Shown here one piece after another: positions 27,326 to 36,290 of a stretch of DNA of 64,000 nucleotides. Position 1 is the first letter of the stretch, and each line of letters opens with the position of its first letter. A program made the translations under genes and the position numbers. Location: NCBI GenBank assembly GCA_041554195.1, contig JBFFMJ010000002.1, positions 124,001 through 188,000 on the forward strand, in the 5' to 3' direction. This DNA is from JAPHSX01 sp041554195. GTDB taxonomy: Bacteria; Pseudomonadota; Gammaproteobacteria; Thiohalomonadales; Thiohalomonadaceae. The notes under the pieces were generated by a model. That model saw only the letters and a list, made by a program, of their open reading frames with translations, made no database searches and was not told the DNA's origin.

Positions 27326-27444
27326 AATAGACCGTGGGTGTCTATTGGAGCGGGGGAAGTCCACAAATAGACCGTGGGTGTCTATTGGAGCGGGGGAAGT
27401 CCAAATAATAGACCGTGGGTGTCTATTGTAGTGGGAGAAGTCCA
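27326..27444. repeat. Three tandem copies of the IS right end
   Basis: Three 38-base units at 27326-27363, 27366-27403 and 27407-27444, spaced 40 and 41 bases apart. Units 1 and 2 are identical; unit 3 differs at a few positions (TGTAGTGGGAGAAG instead of TGGAGCGGGGGAAG). Each contains the perfect inverted repeat AATAGAC-N7-GTCTATT and ends in the IS terminus AAGTCCA. They look like stacked IS3 right ends, with the divergent outer copy left by an older insertion. Confidence 0.9.
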
Positions 27445-27585
27445 GTCCAATCACAGTTGCACTCTATTCTGGCTTAGTGAGTTGCAATTACGTGTTGAAT
27501 CTACGTTATAATGAACCATGAAATACTTGTTCTATATTTTGCTATAGAATATTCTGACTTGATGAACATATGAGTAACAAAAGTA
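27445..27585 (+). promoter_or_regulatory. Possible promoter before the heparinase-like gene
   Basis: The A+T-rich stretch after the IS repeats contains a perfect TATAAT at 27507-27512, with TTGCAA at 27482-27487 (19-base spacing, slightly long). It would let the downstream capsule genes be transcribed despite the IS. No Shine-Dalgarno of quality precedes the GTG at 27586. Confidence 0.3.
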
Positions 27586-29745
27586 GTGAATTCGAAAGTT
27601 GATTTTTATATTTGTGAGCGTTCTCCCGACTTTACTAAAGTATTCAGTATAAATGAGGACGATTCTTCTGATCTCATTAAGCTTGATGCCTTAAGTGGTA
27701 ATGGAACGAATACTATTCAATCGGAATATGTTGAATCCTCTTTTGCTGGTAAGGAGAATGTATATCAACTAAGTTTTATACTCCCTGGGCGTTTTGTGTG
27801 CAATGGTGTTGGTGTCCGATTTAGGCTGCGTTCATGGAAAGATATTCAGTATGTCGCTATAGGTTATACACTCTCTGGAACTTTTAGGCATGTCAAAATT
27901 TCTAATATTGCTTTCGATAGATGGCTCACTTTTTCAGTTGGACACAATGACCTTGTTTTCGGTATTCAAAATGACTGGGAATATCCTTCAGCAACAGAAA
28001 TTTATGATATTCGTGTGTACATAAAGGGTACACCCGGTGATAGTAATGCGTTTTTAGATGTTGAGAGTATGTGGTGTTGGAGGGAGAGTGAATCAGGGCT
28101 TCCCAAATGGTTGGAATTAACTCCACGTTCAAGAGAACTCGAAAGCGCAAGATGGTTACCTCTAAAGAAAGCTATATATGATTACTATTTAAAATGTTTT
28201 AATTCTTATGAAGAGCAAGCTATTGCATTTCATAACGAAGGGAAATGCCCGCTTTATGGGGGAGAGCTGCTAGAATGGACGCATGGCGATTTACAGCCTA
28301 GTGATTTGGGAAAAGTAAATACTTACAGGTTTTCTTGGCACGCACTACATCCGGCAGCAATTCTAATGACTTATGCGCATATGAGTGATGATATGTCATC
28401 ATTGTTCTCTGCTCGTGATTTTATTACGAATTGGATGGATAGTAGTTACTATAGAGTTGACGAAGATAAAAAATTTGCATGGTATGATCATGGTGTAGCT
28501 GAAAGATTGCTGACTATGATACTTATGTATGAGCAAGGATTGCGGAATAATTTTGATAATCGATTTATATCTAGATTAAGATTTGCAATATATCGTCATG
28601 CTCAATTACTTGAGTCTGAGGCATTCTATGCTTTTCATCAGCCAACTAGATATCATAACCATGCTTGGTTTCAAGACTTGGCTCTACTTGTTTCAGGCAT
28701 TGCTTTCCCAGAAATCCCATCATCATCTAGGTGGATTAGTCGATCGCTTGAGAGATTAACGGAGCAGTTTGATACTTTAATTGTGCGTGATAATAGTTAC
28801 GCAATATTTGTTGAGAATTCGATAGGATATCATCAAGGCATTCAGCGGATTGTGGGCTTTGCTGGTGAATTAGTTGGCCTGTCTGGTTTTGATACGCATA
28901 TTTCAGAAATTTCTGAGGAGCTGTCTTTATGGTCAAAGTTTTTACGATATCCTGATGGTCGCACTCCATGCCAAGGGGATACGTTTCGATTTCCACCATA
29001 TTCTGGTGAACTTGTACGTCGTGGGGTAACGTATGAGCATCCGAGTTGCACAGTTCTATCTGAAGCCGGATATGCAGTAATTAAAGGAAACCATGAAAAT
29101 AAGCCGTTCATGCTATGTTTGTTTGCTAGTTCACTGAATACAACACATAAACATGAGGACAATTTATCTTTCACTCTTTGGTTTGATGGGGTGGAATGGT
29201 TAATTGATCCTAGCTTTTATTCACATGAATATAGTGATGATATACCGCGATTTTTAAGAAGTGCTGCTGCACATAATACTGTTTATTTGCCTGGTGTCGA
29301 GTATTCGATAGAACCAGGAAAAGCCAAAATTAATGGTGCTGTTATGGATGGTGAGTTTACGATTGCTTCAGAACACACCTGCTACAGTGACGTTAAAGTT
29401 GAAAGAAATATTCATGGTTATCTAGATTGCTTTAATGTTGATATCATTGATTCAGTTGGAAGTTATACTGGAGATGCATGTACATTGTTGCATTTTGCAG
29501 AGAATACACAGGTTTCTAATATTGATGGTTCTATTGTCGAGATAACTCATCCGGACTCTAATTATTGCTTGATTTTCGAATCGGACAATACTTCTGATAC
29601 TAAGAACAAACAATTCTATAGACACCTTAAAAATATTGCTGGGCGTGGATTTATGGATAGTGTTAGCACAGAGCAGCTTGCGATCGGTTTGAGTGACGCT
29701 AAATTAACTTGGAACTTGAGGTTTGTTCCTAAAGGAAATAAATAA
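27586..29745 (+). CDS. Heparinase II/III-like polysaccharide lyase-family protein
   Basis: A 719-residue protein. The middle (about 200-470) is helix-rich, as in the alpha/alpha-toroid of alginate/heparinase lyases, with FHQPTRYHNHAWFQDLALL and FVENSIGYHQGIQRIVGFAGEL holding candidate catalytic His and Tyr. The C-terminal heparinase II/III beta-sandwich is marked by NTTHKHEDNLSFTLWFDGVEW near residue 520 and AAAHNTVYLPG. No signal peptide is seen, so it may act inside the cell or be exported otherwise. The start GTG has a weak ribosome-binding site. Within a capsule locus it could trim or epimerise a uronic acid polymer; ManNAcA from WecC is a possible unit. Confidence 0.8.
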   Translation: MNSKVDFYICERSPDFTKVFSINEDDSSDLIKLDALSGNGTNTIQSEYVESSFAGKENVYQLSFILPGRFVCNGVGVRFRLRSWKDIQYVAIGYTLSGTFRHVKISNIAFDRWLTFSVGHNDLVFGIQNDWEYPSATEIYDIRVYIKGTPGDSNAFLDVESMWCWRESESGLPKWLELTPRSRELESARWLPLKKAIYDYYLKCFNSYEEQAIAFHNEGKCPLYGGELLEWTHGDLQPSDLGKVNTYRFSWHALHPAAILMTYAHMSDDMSSLFSARDFITNWMDSSYYRVDEDKKFAWYDHGVAERLLTMILMYEQGLRNNFDNRFISRLRFAIYRHAQLLESEAFYAFHQPTRYHNHAWFQDLALLVSGIAFPEIPSSSRWISRSLERLTEQFDTLIVRDNSYAIFVENSIGYHQGIQRIVGFAGELVGLSGFDTHISEISEELSLWSKFLRYPDGRTPCQGDTFRFPPYSGELVRRGVTYEHPSCTVLSEAGYAVIKGNHENKPFMLCLFASSLNTTHKHEDNLSFTLWFDGVEWLIDPSFYSHEYSDDIPRFLRSAAAHNTVYLPGVEYSIEPGKAKINGAVMDGEFTIASEHTCYSDVKVERNIHGYLDCFNVDIIDSVGSYTGDACTLLHFAENTQVSNIDGSIVEITHPDSNYCLIFESDNTSDTKNKQFYRHLKNIAGRGFMDSVSTEQLAIGLSDAKLTWNLRFVPKGNK

Positions 29746-29746
29746 A

Positions 29747-30475
29747 GTGAAGTATATAAAACAGTTTGGTTTGCAACGTAGTGGCACTAACGCAGTGAAG
29801 GCTCTGATAGAGCTTAACTTTAAGAACGTGATTGTATTGTCAAACTACCTTGGAAATAAGCATGAGGCTACGTCGTGGGAGATAATGAGCGGATTAGCTT
29901 CCTATGAGGATGTTTCCGAGTTTGGGTTAGGTAGTCATGAACGCGAAATGATTAAAGAACTAATAGTAACTAGAACGCTTCCGGTTGTTATAAATGTTAA
30001 AGAACCCGTTAGTTGGTTGAATAGTTATTATAAGTATCAGAGGAAAAAAGTTGTTTATAGGAATCCTAATGCAGAATTCAATTTTTCTGTAGAGTTTTCA
30101 AAAAAAGCGTTGACTCATTGGAGTGAAAATGTTGACTCTTGGTTGAAATTCCATATCAATAGTGATAACTCAATTCTGTTTAGACATGAAGATGTCCTGA
30201 GAGATATGACGACACGGATGCGTGAGATAAAGGATAAGTTTGATCTGGAAATGGCTGACTGCTATCCGATAGGTACAATTGACGGATATGCTAAACGTGG
30301 TACAGACAAACAGCATGGTGAAGAATTGATTAATAAAAATGCATCGTTCGACAGGAATTATCACCTTGATGGTGGCTGGAGAAAAGACGTGCCTGATGAA
30401 GTTCTTGAATATGCAGATCAATTTAGCCAAGATTTCTTCGATACTCATCCTGAGTACTTGGAGTTTTTTTGCTAA
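29747..30475 (+). CDS. Sulfotransferase-like P-loop protein
   Basis: A 242-residue protein with features of PAPS-dependent sulfotransferases: an N-terminal 5'-phosphosulfate-binding-loop-like FGLQRSGTNAVKAL (residues 6-19), then VINVKEPVSWLNSYYKYQ, corresponding to the 3'-phosphate-binding Arg/Ser segment although the usual Arg is Lys here, and ILFRHEDVLRD. GTG 29747 lies one base after the heparinase-like stop, with AAGGA 10 bases upstream. It may sulfate the capsule. Weak conservation means another nucleotide-dependent role is possible. Confidence 0.65.
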   Translation: MKYIKQFGLQRSGTNAVKALIELNFKNVIVLSNYLGNKHEATSWEIMSGLASYEDVSEFGLGSHEREMIKELIVTRTLPVVINVKEPVSWLNSYYKYQRKKVVYRNPNAEFNFSVEFSKKALTHWSENVDSWLKFHINSDNSILFRHEDVLRDMTTRMREIKDKFDLEMADCYPIGTIDGYAKRGTDKQHGEELINKNASFDRNYHLDGGWRKDVPDEVLEYADQFSQDFFDTHPEYLEFFC

Positions 30476-31008
30476 TTTGGCAACGAAATAATCTGATATT
30501 TAATTTAAGAGTAAGTAACTGGATGGTGTAAAGTGATAACTTTTTAGTTGTGAATTTACCTCATGATAGGGTAGTTATACTTGGTGCTGATGGCTTTACT
30601 GAAACATCTATGTTACTACATCGGGAAAGGTATAATGCTGTGAGGAACAAAGTATAGATGAAATGATGTATGAGCATCGTAGATGGTACTATAAATCGGT
30701 TCCAGGGAGCGATAGAAATTTTGATAAGGGGGCAATCATAGAAGGATATTAGTGCTAACATATCCGGGTGCATTTTTCCGATCCAATGTTGTTCGCCGTT
30801 ACAGTTTGATTCAAAAAATGATTTAATATGCTATTGCATATTAAATATGGTTTTGATGCATAAATTAAGCACAGTATAACTCTAGCTATCGACTATATTA
30901 TCTACAAATTATTTCTTTAATCGCAAAACTACCTGTTATCTGAAGGTGCTGATATTTTCAAAATCCTCAGCGTATTGAGCTATAACACATAATACTGGGC
31001 TTGTATAT
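30476..31008. other. 533-base intergenic stretch, A+T-rich, holding a gene remnant
   Basis: The longest gap without an intact gene. Its first part (30550-30752) contains a frameshifted protein-like remnant listed separately. The rest is A+T-rich with many stop codons in all frames. I see no clear promoter, terminator or repeat in it. Confidence 0.6.
30550..30752 (+). pseudogene. Short frameshifted coding remnant, unknown family
   Basis: From GTG 30550 a frame reads VNLPHDRVVILGADGF and continues to a TAG at 30655. A second frame, shifted by -1 and open from about 30642, continues EEQSIDEMMYEHRRWYYKSV to a TAG at 30750. The two pieces overlap near 30642-30657 and both look protein-like, so one indel in an older gene would explain them. 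I do not recognise the family. It may be the residue of another capsule-modifying gene; chance coding similarity cannot be excluded. Confidence 0.35.
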
Positions 31009-32958
31009 ATGAAAGTTTTATTTATTGGAAATTGTCACGTTAACCCAATAAGTTTATTGTTAGCAAAGTCAACTTCTGACTGCGAAATTGATCGTATTCA
31101 GTGGCGTAATAACATGAGTTTCACTCCTTCAGAGTTAACCCTATTAAATAGTGCTGATATAGTTGGTGTTATATCGACTTTCTATGAACAATTACTCGAG
31201 AGTCTTGGGAAAGATTGGCCTGGTAAATCTAAAATACAGAAGATCCCACACATAAGGGGGCGAAAATTTCATCCTGATCTTGTATACATTAAAGATCTAT
31301 CAGGGGGAGATATTAGGACGCCGCTCGCAAGATGTAATTCAGCAATTGCTGTTTTTTCCTATATCAATGGAATAGATGTAGAACAGGCGGTTACATTTTA
31401 CAATGAAGAGGTATATCGTTTATTAGGATATTTTAATGCTGAAGCCAAGGATTTAAACTGGCTAAAATATCAGGAGGAAGAAACGGGTTATCAGTTACTT
31501 AAACAAGATAAAGTTTGGATTAAACGTGGATGTTACTTTCACACTCCAAATCATCCAATATTAAACGTATTTTCGTCAATTGTTTTACAGTTTGCCAAAT
31601 ATAATTCAATTGAAATTGTATATGATAAACCTGATATTTTGATGGAAGATCGCGCTGCACGACAAGCGATTTGGCCAGTATATCCTGAAATAGCAAAACA
31701 ATTTGGGATTGACGGGTCGTATCTTTTTAAAGTACCTGACGTACCATTACAGAAAGGTGGTGGGAATAAGTTGGGGCTTAAGTTGGAAGAGTTTGTTGCT
31801 GCATCGTATGATGTATATAATTGTGTTGATATAAAGGTAACATCGAATCCTCAGTTAGAAAGGGTATTTCATGGCATAGGGATTAATGACCTAATTAATG
31901 CTACAGGACGTAATAATCAAAAAATCAAAAGTAATAATCCATATAATTTATTACCAGATTACTGTTTTTGGAAACGCTCCATAAGCAATGTTCAAATTTC
32001 TCAGGTCGATCCTGTAGTTGAACCGAAGTATATTATTAATAAGGGTGATAACGTAGCAACTGCAGGTAGTTGTTTTGCGCAACATATCTCGCGCGCTTTG
32101 ACAAAGGAGGGATTTACTTGGTTAGAAACCGAAAAGCCTGATGTCTCTATGACTGAAGATGAGCTTGACAAATATGGCTATGGGATCTTTACAGCTAGAT
32201 ATGGCAATATTTACACTGTGCGTCAACTTTTACAACTTTACGATAGGGCATTTGGGAGATGGGGGGGGGATGACAAGCCATGGCGTCACCTTGAAACGGA
32301 TGCATATATTGATCCGTTTAGGCCATATATACAACAAGAATTTTTTCCTGATTACGGGAGCTATGAGTCCGACTTAAATCGCCATCTTTCGTCAGTCCGA
32401 GAAATGTTCGAAAAGTTAGACGTTTTTGTTTTTACTCTAGGATTAACAGAGGCTTGGGTTCGTGTAAGTGATGGTGCAGTTGTACCATTTCATCCTGGTG
32501 TGGTTGGTGCACAATATGAACCTCATGAATATGTTTTTAAAAACTTTTCACTTGGCGAGGTTAGTGAGGATCTTGCTGAATTCAAAAACCGCTTGTTCAA
32601 GTTAAATCCAAAAGCAAAGATGCTTATTACTGTCTCACCAGTTCCACTGATCGCAACTTATGAAAAATCACATGTTCTTGTTTCAACAACGTATAGTAAA
32701 TCTGTGTTGAGGGTTGCGGCTCAGGAAATATGCAATTGTGATGAGCGTGTTGCGTATTTTCCATCTTATGAGATTATTACATCACATTATAATAATGGAA
32801 CCTATTACCACAGGGATAAGCGTGAAGTTAAGAAGGCTGGTGTTGATCACGTGATGAAGCTATTAATTAAACATTACATGCAGGCTACGGTAGAAGCAGA
32901 TCATGATGATCTTGAACAGGCTAGTGTCGTCTGCGATGAAGAAAACATTGAAAACTAA
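31009..32958 (+). CDS. WcbI-like plus GSCFA-domain polysaccharide protein
   Basis: A 649-residue two-domain protein. The N-terminal part (about 1-270) resembles the WcbI polysaccharide-biosynthesis putative acetyltransferase family, beginning VLFIGNCHVNPISLLL. The C-terminal part (about 335-630) is a GSCFA domain named after the motif seen here as TAGSCFAQHISRAL (residues 353-357); it is SGNH-hydrolase-like, with FTLGLTEAWV and TVSPVPLIATY. Both families occur in capsule and exopolysaccharide loci. Acyl transfer or removal on the capsule is the likely role, unproven. The gene is very A+T-rich and preceded by a long gap. Confidence 0.75.
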   Translation: MKVLFIGNCHVNPISLLLAKSTSDCEIDRIQWRNNMSFTPSELTLLNSADIVGVISTFYEQLLESLGKDWPGKSKIQKIPHIRGRKFHPDLVYIKDLSGGDIRTPLARCNSAIAVFSYINGIDVEQAVTFYNEEVYRLLGYFNAEAKDLNWLKYQEEETGYQLLKQDKVWIKRGCYFHTPNHPILNVFSSIVLQFAKYNSIEIVYDKPDILMEDRAARQAIWPVYPEIAKQFGIDGSYLFKVPDVPLQKGGGNKLGLKLEEFVAASYDVYNCVDIKVTSNPQLERVFHGIGINDLINATGRNNQKIKSNNPYNLLPDYCFWKRSISNVQISQVDPVVEPKYIINKGDNVATAGSCFAQHISRALTKEGFTWLETEKPDVSMTEDELDKYGYGIFTARYGNIYTVRQLLQLYDRAFGRWGGDDKPWRHLETDAYIDPFRPYIQQEFFPDYGSYESDLNRHLSSVREMFEKLDVFVFTLGLTEAWVRVSDGAVVPFHPGVVGAQYEPHEYVFKNFSLGEVSEDLAEFKNRLFKLNPKAKMLITVSPVPLIATYEKSHVLVSTTYSKSVLRVAAQEICNCDERVAYFPSYEIITSHYNNGTYYHRDKREVKKAGVDHVMKLLIKHYMQATVEADHDDLEQASVVCDEENIEN

Positions 32959-33004
32959 AGTCATAAAATCTTTACTATTCAATTAAACGGCTATCTGTAT
33001 CGAA

Positions 33005-34018
33005 ATGTATTTAAGATGTAATACAAAGAGTAATCTGAAGTGCGCCCTTATTTCTGACGAATTGACACGCTCGGGTTTGTCAAGTGAATGTGCTGTAACT
33101 AATGTCACGCCTTTAAATTATAAATGGATCCTGAAGTTTTGGAAGCCTGACATATTGTTTGTGGAGTCTGCCTGGAAGGGAGTTAGGGATTCCTGGAAAT
33201 TCAAGATTGCCGCTTACCCTGATTACCCAAAAAGAAATAATTCAGTTTTCCAAAAAGTGATTAAGTATGCTCGTGACTTAGGAGTTCCTTCGGTCTTTTG
33301 GAACAAAGAAGATGGGGTTCACTTTGACCGGTTTATTGAAAGCGCACAATGTTTCGACCATGTTTTTACTGTTGATAGTAACTGTATTGAACGTTACAGA
33401 AGCGTATTACCTATAGGAGTTTCTGTTCACCCGCTGCTGTTTGCCGTGCAGCCTGCATTGCATAATTTTACCGGATTTAATTTCAAGTACCATCGCGCTA
33501 ATTTTGTAGGAAGTTATAGTTCTCATATCCATGATCGAAGACGTCAGTGGCAGGACATGCTGTTTACTTCTGTGGCAGATACTCTGGGCTTAACGGTTTT
33601 TGACCGTAATTCAGGGCGAAGATCAGAGAATTATCGCTATCCTGCGTATAAGAATCTTGAACTCCGAGCCGCTGTACCTTATTCCGAAACCGCCCAGATC
33701 TACAAGGATTATCTAGTCTCTTTGAACGTAAATACGATAGAAGATTCTCCAACAATGTTTTCTCGTAGACTAGTTGAGATTATTGCGTGTGGAGGAATAG
33801 CTGTTACTACTCCTGCTCGCTCAGTCGATGAATTGTTTAGGGATTATTGTCATGTTGTGTCGACTGAAGATGAAGCGCGCGAGTTGTTCGAGCGCTTGCA
33901 GTACGGGCCAAGCGATGATGACCTGGAAAGAGCACGTGCTGGCGCTGAGTTTGTGGCACAGCATCATACATGGAAACATCGCTTAGAAGAGGTTCTGCGA
34001 GTAGTGGAGAATTCATAG
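33005..34018 (+). CDS. CgeB-like glycosyltransferase
   Basis: A 337-residue glycosyltransferase of the DUF3880/CgeB type. It is a paralogue of the middle domain (about 600-915) of the giant protein at 21158-26122: FVESAWKGVRDSWKFK against FIESAWRGKDEKWGN, VFWNKEDGVHFDRF against VFWNKEDPVHFETF, and TMFSRRLVEIIACG against SMFARRVYELMASN. Donor and acceptor sugars are unknown. Its stop overlaps the kpsC start (TAGTG), so the two are translationally coupled. Confidence 0.8.
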   Translation: MYLRCNTKSNLKCALISDELTRSGLSSECAVTNVTPLNYKWILKFWKPDILFVESAWKGVRDSWKFKIAAYPDYPKRNNSVFQKVIKYARDLGVPSVFWNKEDGVHFDRFIESAQCFDHVFTVDSNCIERYRSVLPIGVSVHPLLFAVQPALHNFTGFNFKYHRANFVGSYSSHIHDRRRQWQDMLFTSVADTLGLTVFDRNSGRRSENYRYPAYKNLELRAAVPYSETAQIYKDYLVSLNVNTIEDSPTMFSRRLVEIIACGGIAVTTPARSVDELFRDYCHVVSTEDEARELFERLQYGPSDDDLERARAGAEFVAQHHTWKHRLEEVLRVVENS

Positions 34019-36096
34019 TGAATCCCAGGATACTTGTTCCAATCTGGAATATTGGGCTGTGGCGTCTGAAGTATCTTTCCACCTTTCTTGAAAAGCCTAT
34101 AGGTGTGGCTTCTTCACCTTTTGGAAAGCGGGACGCTACTTGGCTTGGGTGGGGGGCGAAGCCGAGCGCATTACGCGCCAAATGGTATGCGTATTTATCG
34201 CGTGGTAAAGCATTACAGCTTGAAGATGGTTTTCTACGCTCTTGGGGAACTGGTGATAGATTTCCGCCTCTTTCAATGGTGGTGGACGAGCAGGGGATTT
34301 ATTATGACAGTACTCGCCCTTCTACGTTGGAGTCTTTACTCAATTCAGAAAGAGATCTATTAGCAGGGATTTCTGAAGATGTTGTGCAGGCGAAAAGACT
34401 AATTCTTACGAATAGGTTGAGCAAGTACAATCACGCTCCTCTTTTGGATGATGCCTCTCTTCATGCGGGCGGTAGGGCGGGGCGACGTGTATTGGTTATT
34501 GATCAGACATATGGTGATATGGGGGTTAAATTAGCTTGTGCCAATGCAGAGACTTTTAAAACCATGCTGGCTGCAGCTCGTGCAGAGAATCCTGATGCTA
34601 CTATTTTTGTAAAAACACACCCTGAGGTTTCATCTGGTCGCAAGCATGGCTATCTGACTGATGTCGAAGAGGATGAGAGCACCGTCGTACTCCGTGATGC
34701 CGTAAACCCATTGAGTCTTATTGAGATGATGGATTGCGTGTATGTTGTGAGTTCCACCCTGGGTTTTGAAGCCATGCTGGCGGGTAAAGGTGTTACATGT
34801 TTTGGCTTGCCATGGTATTCAGGGTGGGGGGTTACTGATGATCGCCTGCAATGTCAACGTCGTACTCGTAAGCGATCGTTAGATGAGTTATTTGCTGCTG
34901 CTTATTTTCACTATAGCCGCTACCTAAACCCACAGACTCATCAGCGGGGGACTATTTTCGATGTTATTGACTGGTTGTTGCGTCAACGAGAGGCAACTAA
35001 TCGCAACCATGAACGAATTATTGGCGTTGGTTTTCGTCGATGGAAAGCGGCGAATATCTCACCGATGCTTGCACTGCAACCAAATAAGGTCCGCTTTGTT
35101 AAAGACAGCAATGAGGCTAAGAGCTTAAAACCGGGACATAAGGATATCTTCGTTTTTTGGGGAAGAGATGCGCCTGACGGGCTTCTAGATATTGTTCGAG
35201 AGAGTGGGGCAAAGCTGTTGCGTATGGAGGATGGCTTTGTACGCTCAGTTGGGTTGGGTTCGGATTTGATTCGACCCCAATCATTGGTTCTAGATAGCCG
35301 TGGAATTTATTTTGATCCTACGCATCCATCTGACTTAGAACATATTTTATCAACAGCCGAACTTAGTGATGATGAGTTGAAAAAGGCTAGACGAGTTCGG
35401 GATGTGATAGTCGAAAACGGAATCACGAAATATAATCTTGAGTCGCGTGATTCCGTAAAATGGCCAACAGGTGGGAAGAGGGTGATTCTCGTGCCGGGGC
35501 AAGTTGAGGATGATGCCTCAATTCGATATGGCTGTAACAATATTAATACTAATATAGGGTTATTGCGGGCGGCAAGGGAAGCTTGTGCAGATGCATTTAT
35601 CGTGTACAAGCCACATCCAGATGTGATGTCAGGAAATCGCTTGGGTAAACTGTCTGACGCATATGAATTTGCGGACTACATGGAGACAGAGCTTTCTATA
35701 GTGAGCTGTATCGATGCCTGTGACGAGATCCATACCATGACATCTTTAAGTGGTTTTGATGCATTACTGCGAGGCAAGAAAGTCGTGGTATACGGGCAGC
35801 CTTTTTATGCGGGGTGGGGACTGACGACCGATATTCAACACGATAGTGTTGCTCTTTCTCGTCGCCAGCGTCGCCTCAGCCTTGATGAACTAGTGGCAGG
35901 TACGCTGCTGCGTTATCCAATTTATTGGGATTGGGGGCTAAAGGGATACACTGATTGTGAGGCCGTGTTACACCAAATTGTGGAAATGCGTAATGAGTTG
36001 GAGGCCTGTGGTGGTCTTGAAAAACTCCGGATAGGGTTTATGCGAAGGCAAGCTCGTAAATTAGGAGTATTGGCATATAGTCTTTTTAAAGGTTAG
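34018..36096 (+). CDS. kpsC: Capsule beta-Kdo transferase KpsC
   Basis: Cytoplasmic dual Kdo transferase that with KpsS builds the poly-beta-Kdo linker on phosphatidylglycerol in ABC-dependent capsules. The 692-residue protein contains two homologous halves: GKALQLEDGFLRSWGTGD with TYGDMGVKLACANAETF and KTHPEVSSGRKHG, then AKLLRMEDGFVRSVGLGSD with DASIRYGCNNINTN and KPHPDVMSGNRLG. GTG 34018 is chosen because GGAGA lies about 7 bases upstream and the family begins near PRILVPIWNIG. Confidence 0.93.
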   Translation: MNPRILVPIWNIGLWRLKYLSTFLEKPIGVASSPFGKRDATWLGWGAKPSALRAKWYAYLSRGKALQLEDGFLRSWGTGDRFPPLSMVVDEQGIYYDSTRPSTLESLLNSERDLLAGISEDVVQAKRLILTNRLSKYNHAPLLDDASLHAGGRAGRRVLVIDQTYGDMGVKLACANAETFKTMLAAARAENPDATIFVKTHPEVSSGRKHGYLTDVEEDESTVVLRDAVNPLSLIEMMDCVYVVSSTLGFEAMLAGKGVTCFGLPWYSGWGVTDDRLQCQRRTRKRSLDELFAAAYFHYSRYLNPQTHQRGTIFDVIDWLLRQREATNRNHERIIGVGFRRWKAANISPMLALQPNKVRFVKDSNEAKSLKPGHKDIFVFWGRDAPDGLLDIVRESGAKLLRMEDGFVRSVGLGSDLIRPQSLVLDSRGIYFDPTHPSDLEHILSTAELSDDELKKARRVRDVIVENGITKYNLESRDSVKWPTGGKRVILVPGQVEDDASIRYGCNNINTNIGLLRAAREACADAFIVYKPHPDVMSGNRLGKLSDAYEFADYMETELSIVSCIDACDEIHTMTSLSGFDALLRGKKVVVYGQPFYAGWGLTTDIQHDSVALSRRQRRLSLDELVAGTLLRYPIYWDWGLKGYTDCEAVLHQIVEMRNELEACGGLEKLRIGFMRRQARKLGVLAYSLFKG

Positions 36097-36290
36097 CGTC
36101 ATATAGGCTAATAACCATACAACATGTAAGAATATAATCGTCCACAATGCATTTAGACTAGAAAAGCGTAGTAGAAAGTGACAAATTTCGTTATAGTTTA
36201 TCTCTTCTCAGCTTGATGGCGTAAGAATCTAATCCCTGCTTTCAAGATGTTTAACCTTTTGAAATCAAAAGATAATTCCTCAATAATTTA

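Larger units (their letters stand above)
26132..27363 (-). mobile_element. IS3-family insertion sequence
   Basis: About 1.23 kb element with two transposase frames on the minus strand. The left end TGGACTTCCCCC (26132-26143) is matched by GGGGGAAGTCCA at the right end (27352-27363), and ATAGACA is shared about 6 bases further in, giving imperfect terminal inverted repeats that begin TG and end CA as in IS3 elements. No convincing target-site duplication is seen. Two further right-end copies follow (to 27444), so the outer border is ambiguous. It interrupts the capsule operon between the giant glycosyltransferase and the heparinase-like gene without visibly breaking either. Confidence 0.9.

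Noticed and set aside
27326..27444. Three short direct repeats as a possible CRISPR array
   Set aside because: The gaps between repeats are only 2-3 bases, so there are no spacers, and the unit is the terminal sequence of the neighbouring IS3 element.
30561..30773. Minus-strand 70-residue frame in the 30.5-31 kb gap
   Set aside because: No recognisable domain or ribosome-binding site; the plus-strand frameshifted remnant explains the coding-like signal better.
32261..32272. Run of G residues in the GSCFA gene as a phase-variation tract
   Set aside because: The gene is in frame across it and the run is a single short G stretch; phase variation would need evidence of length variants, which cannot be seen here.
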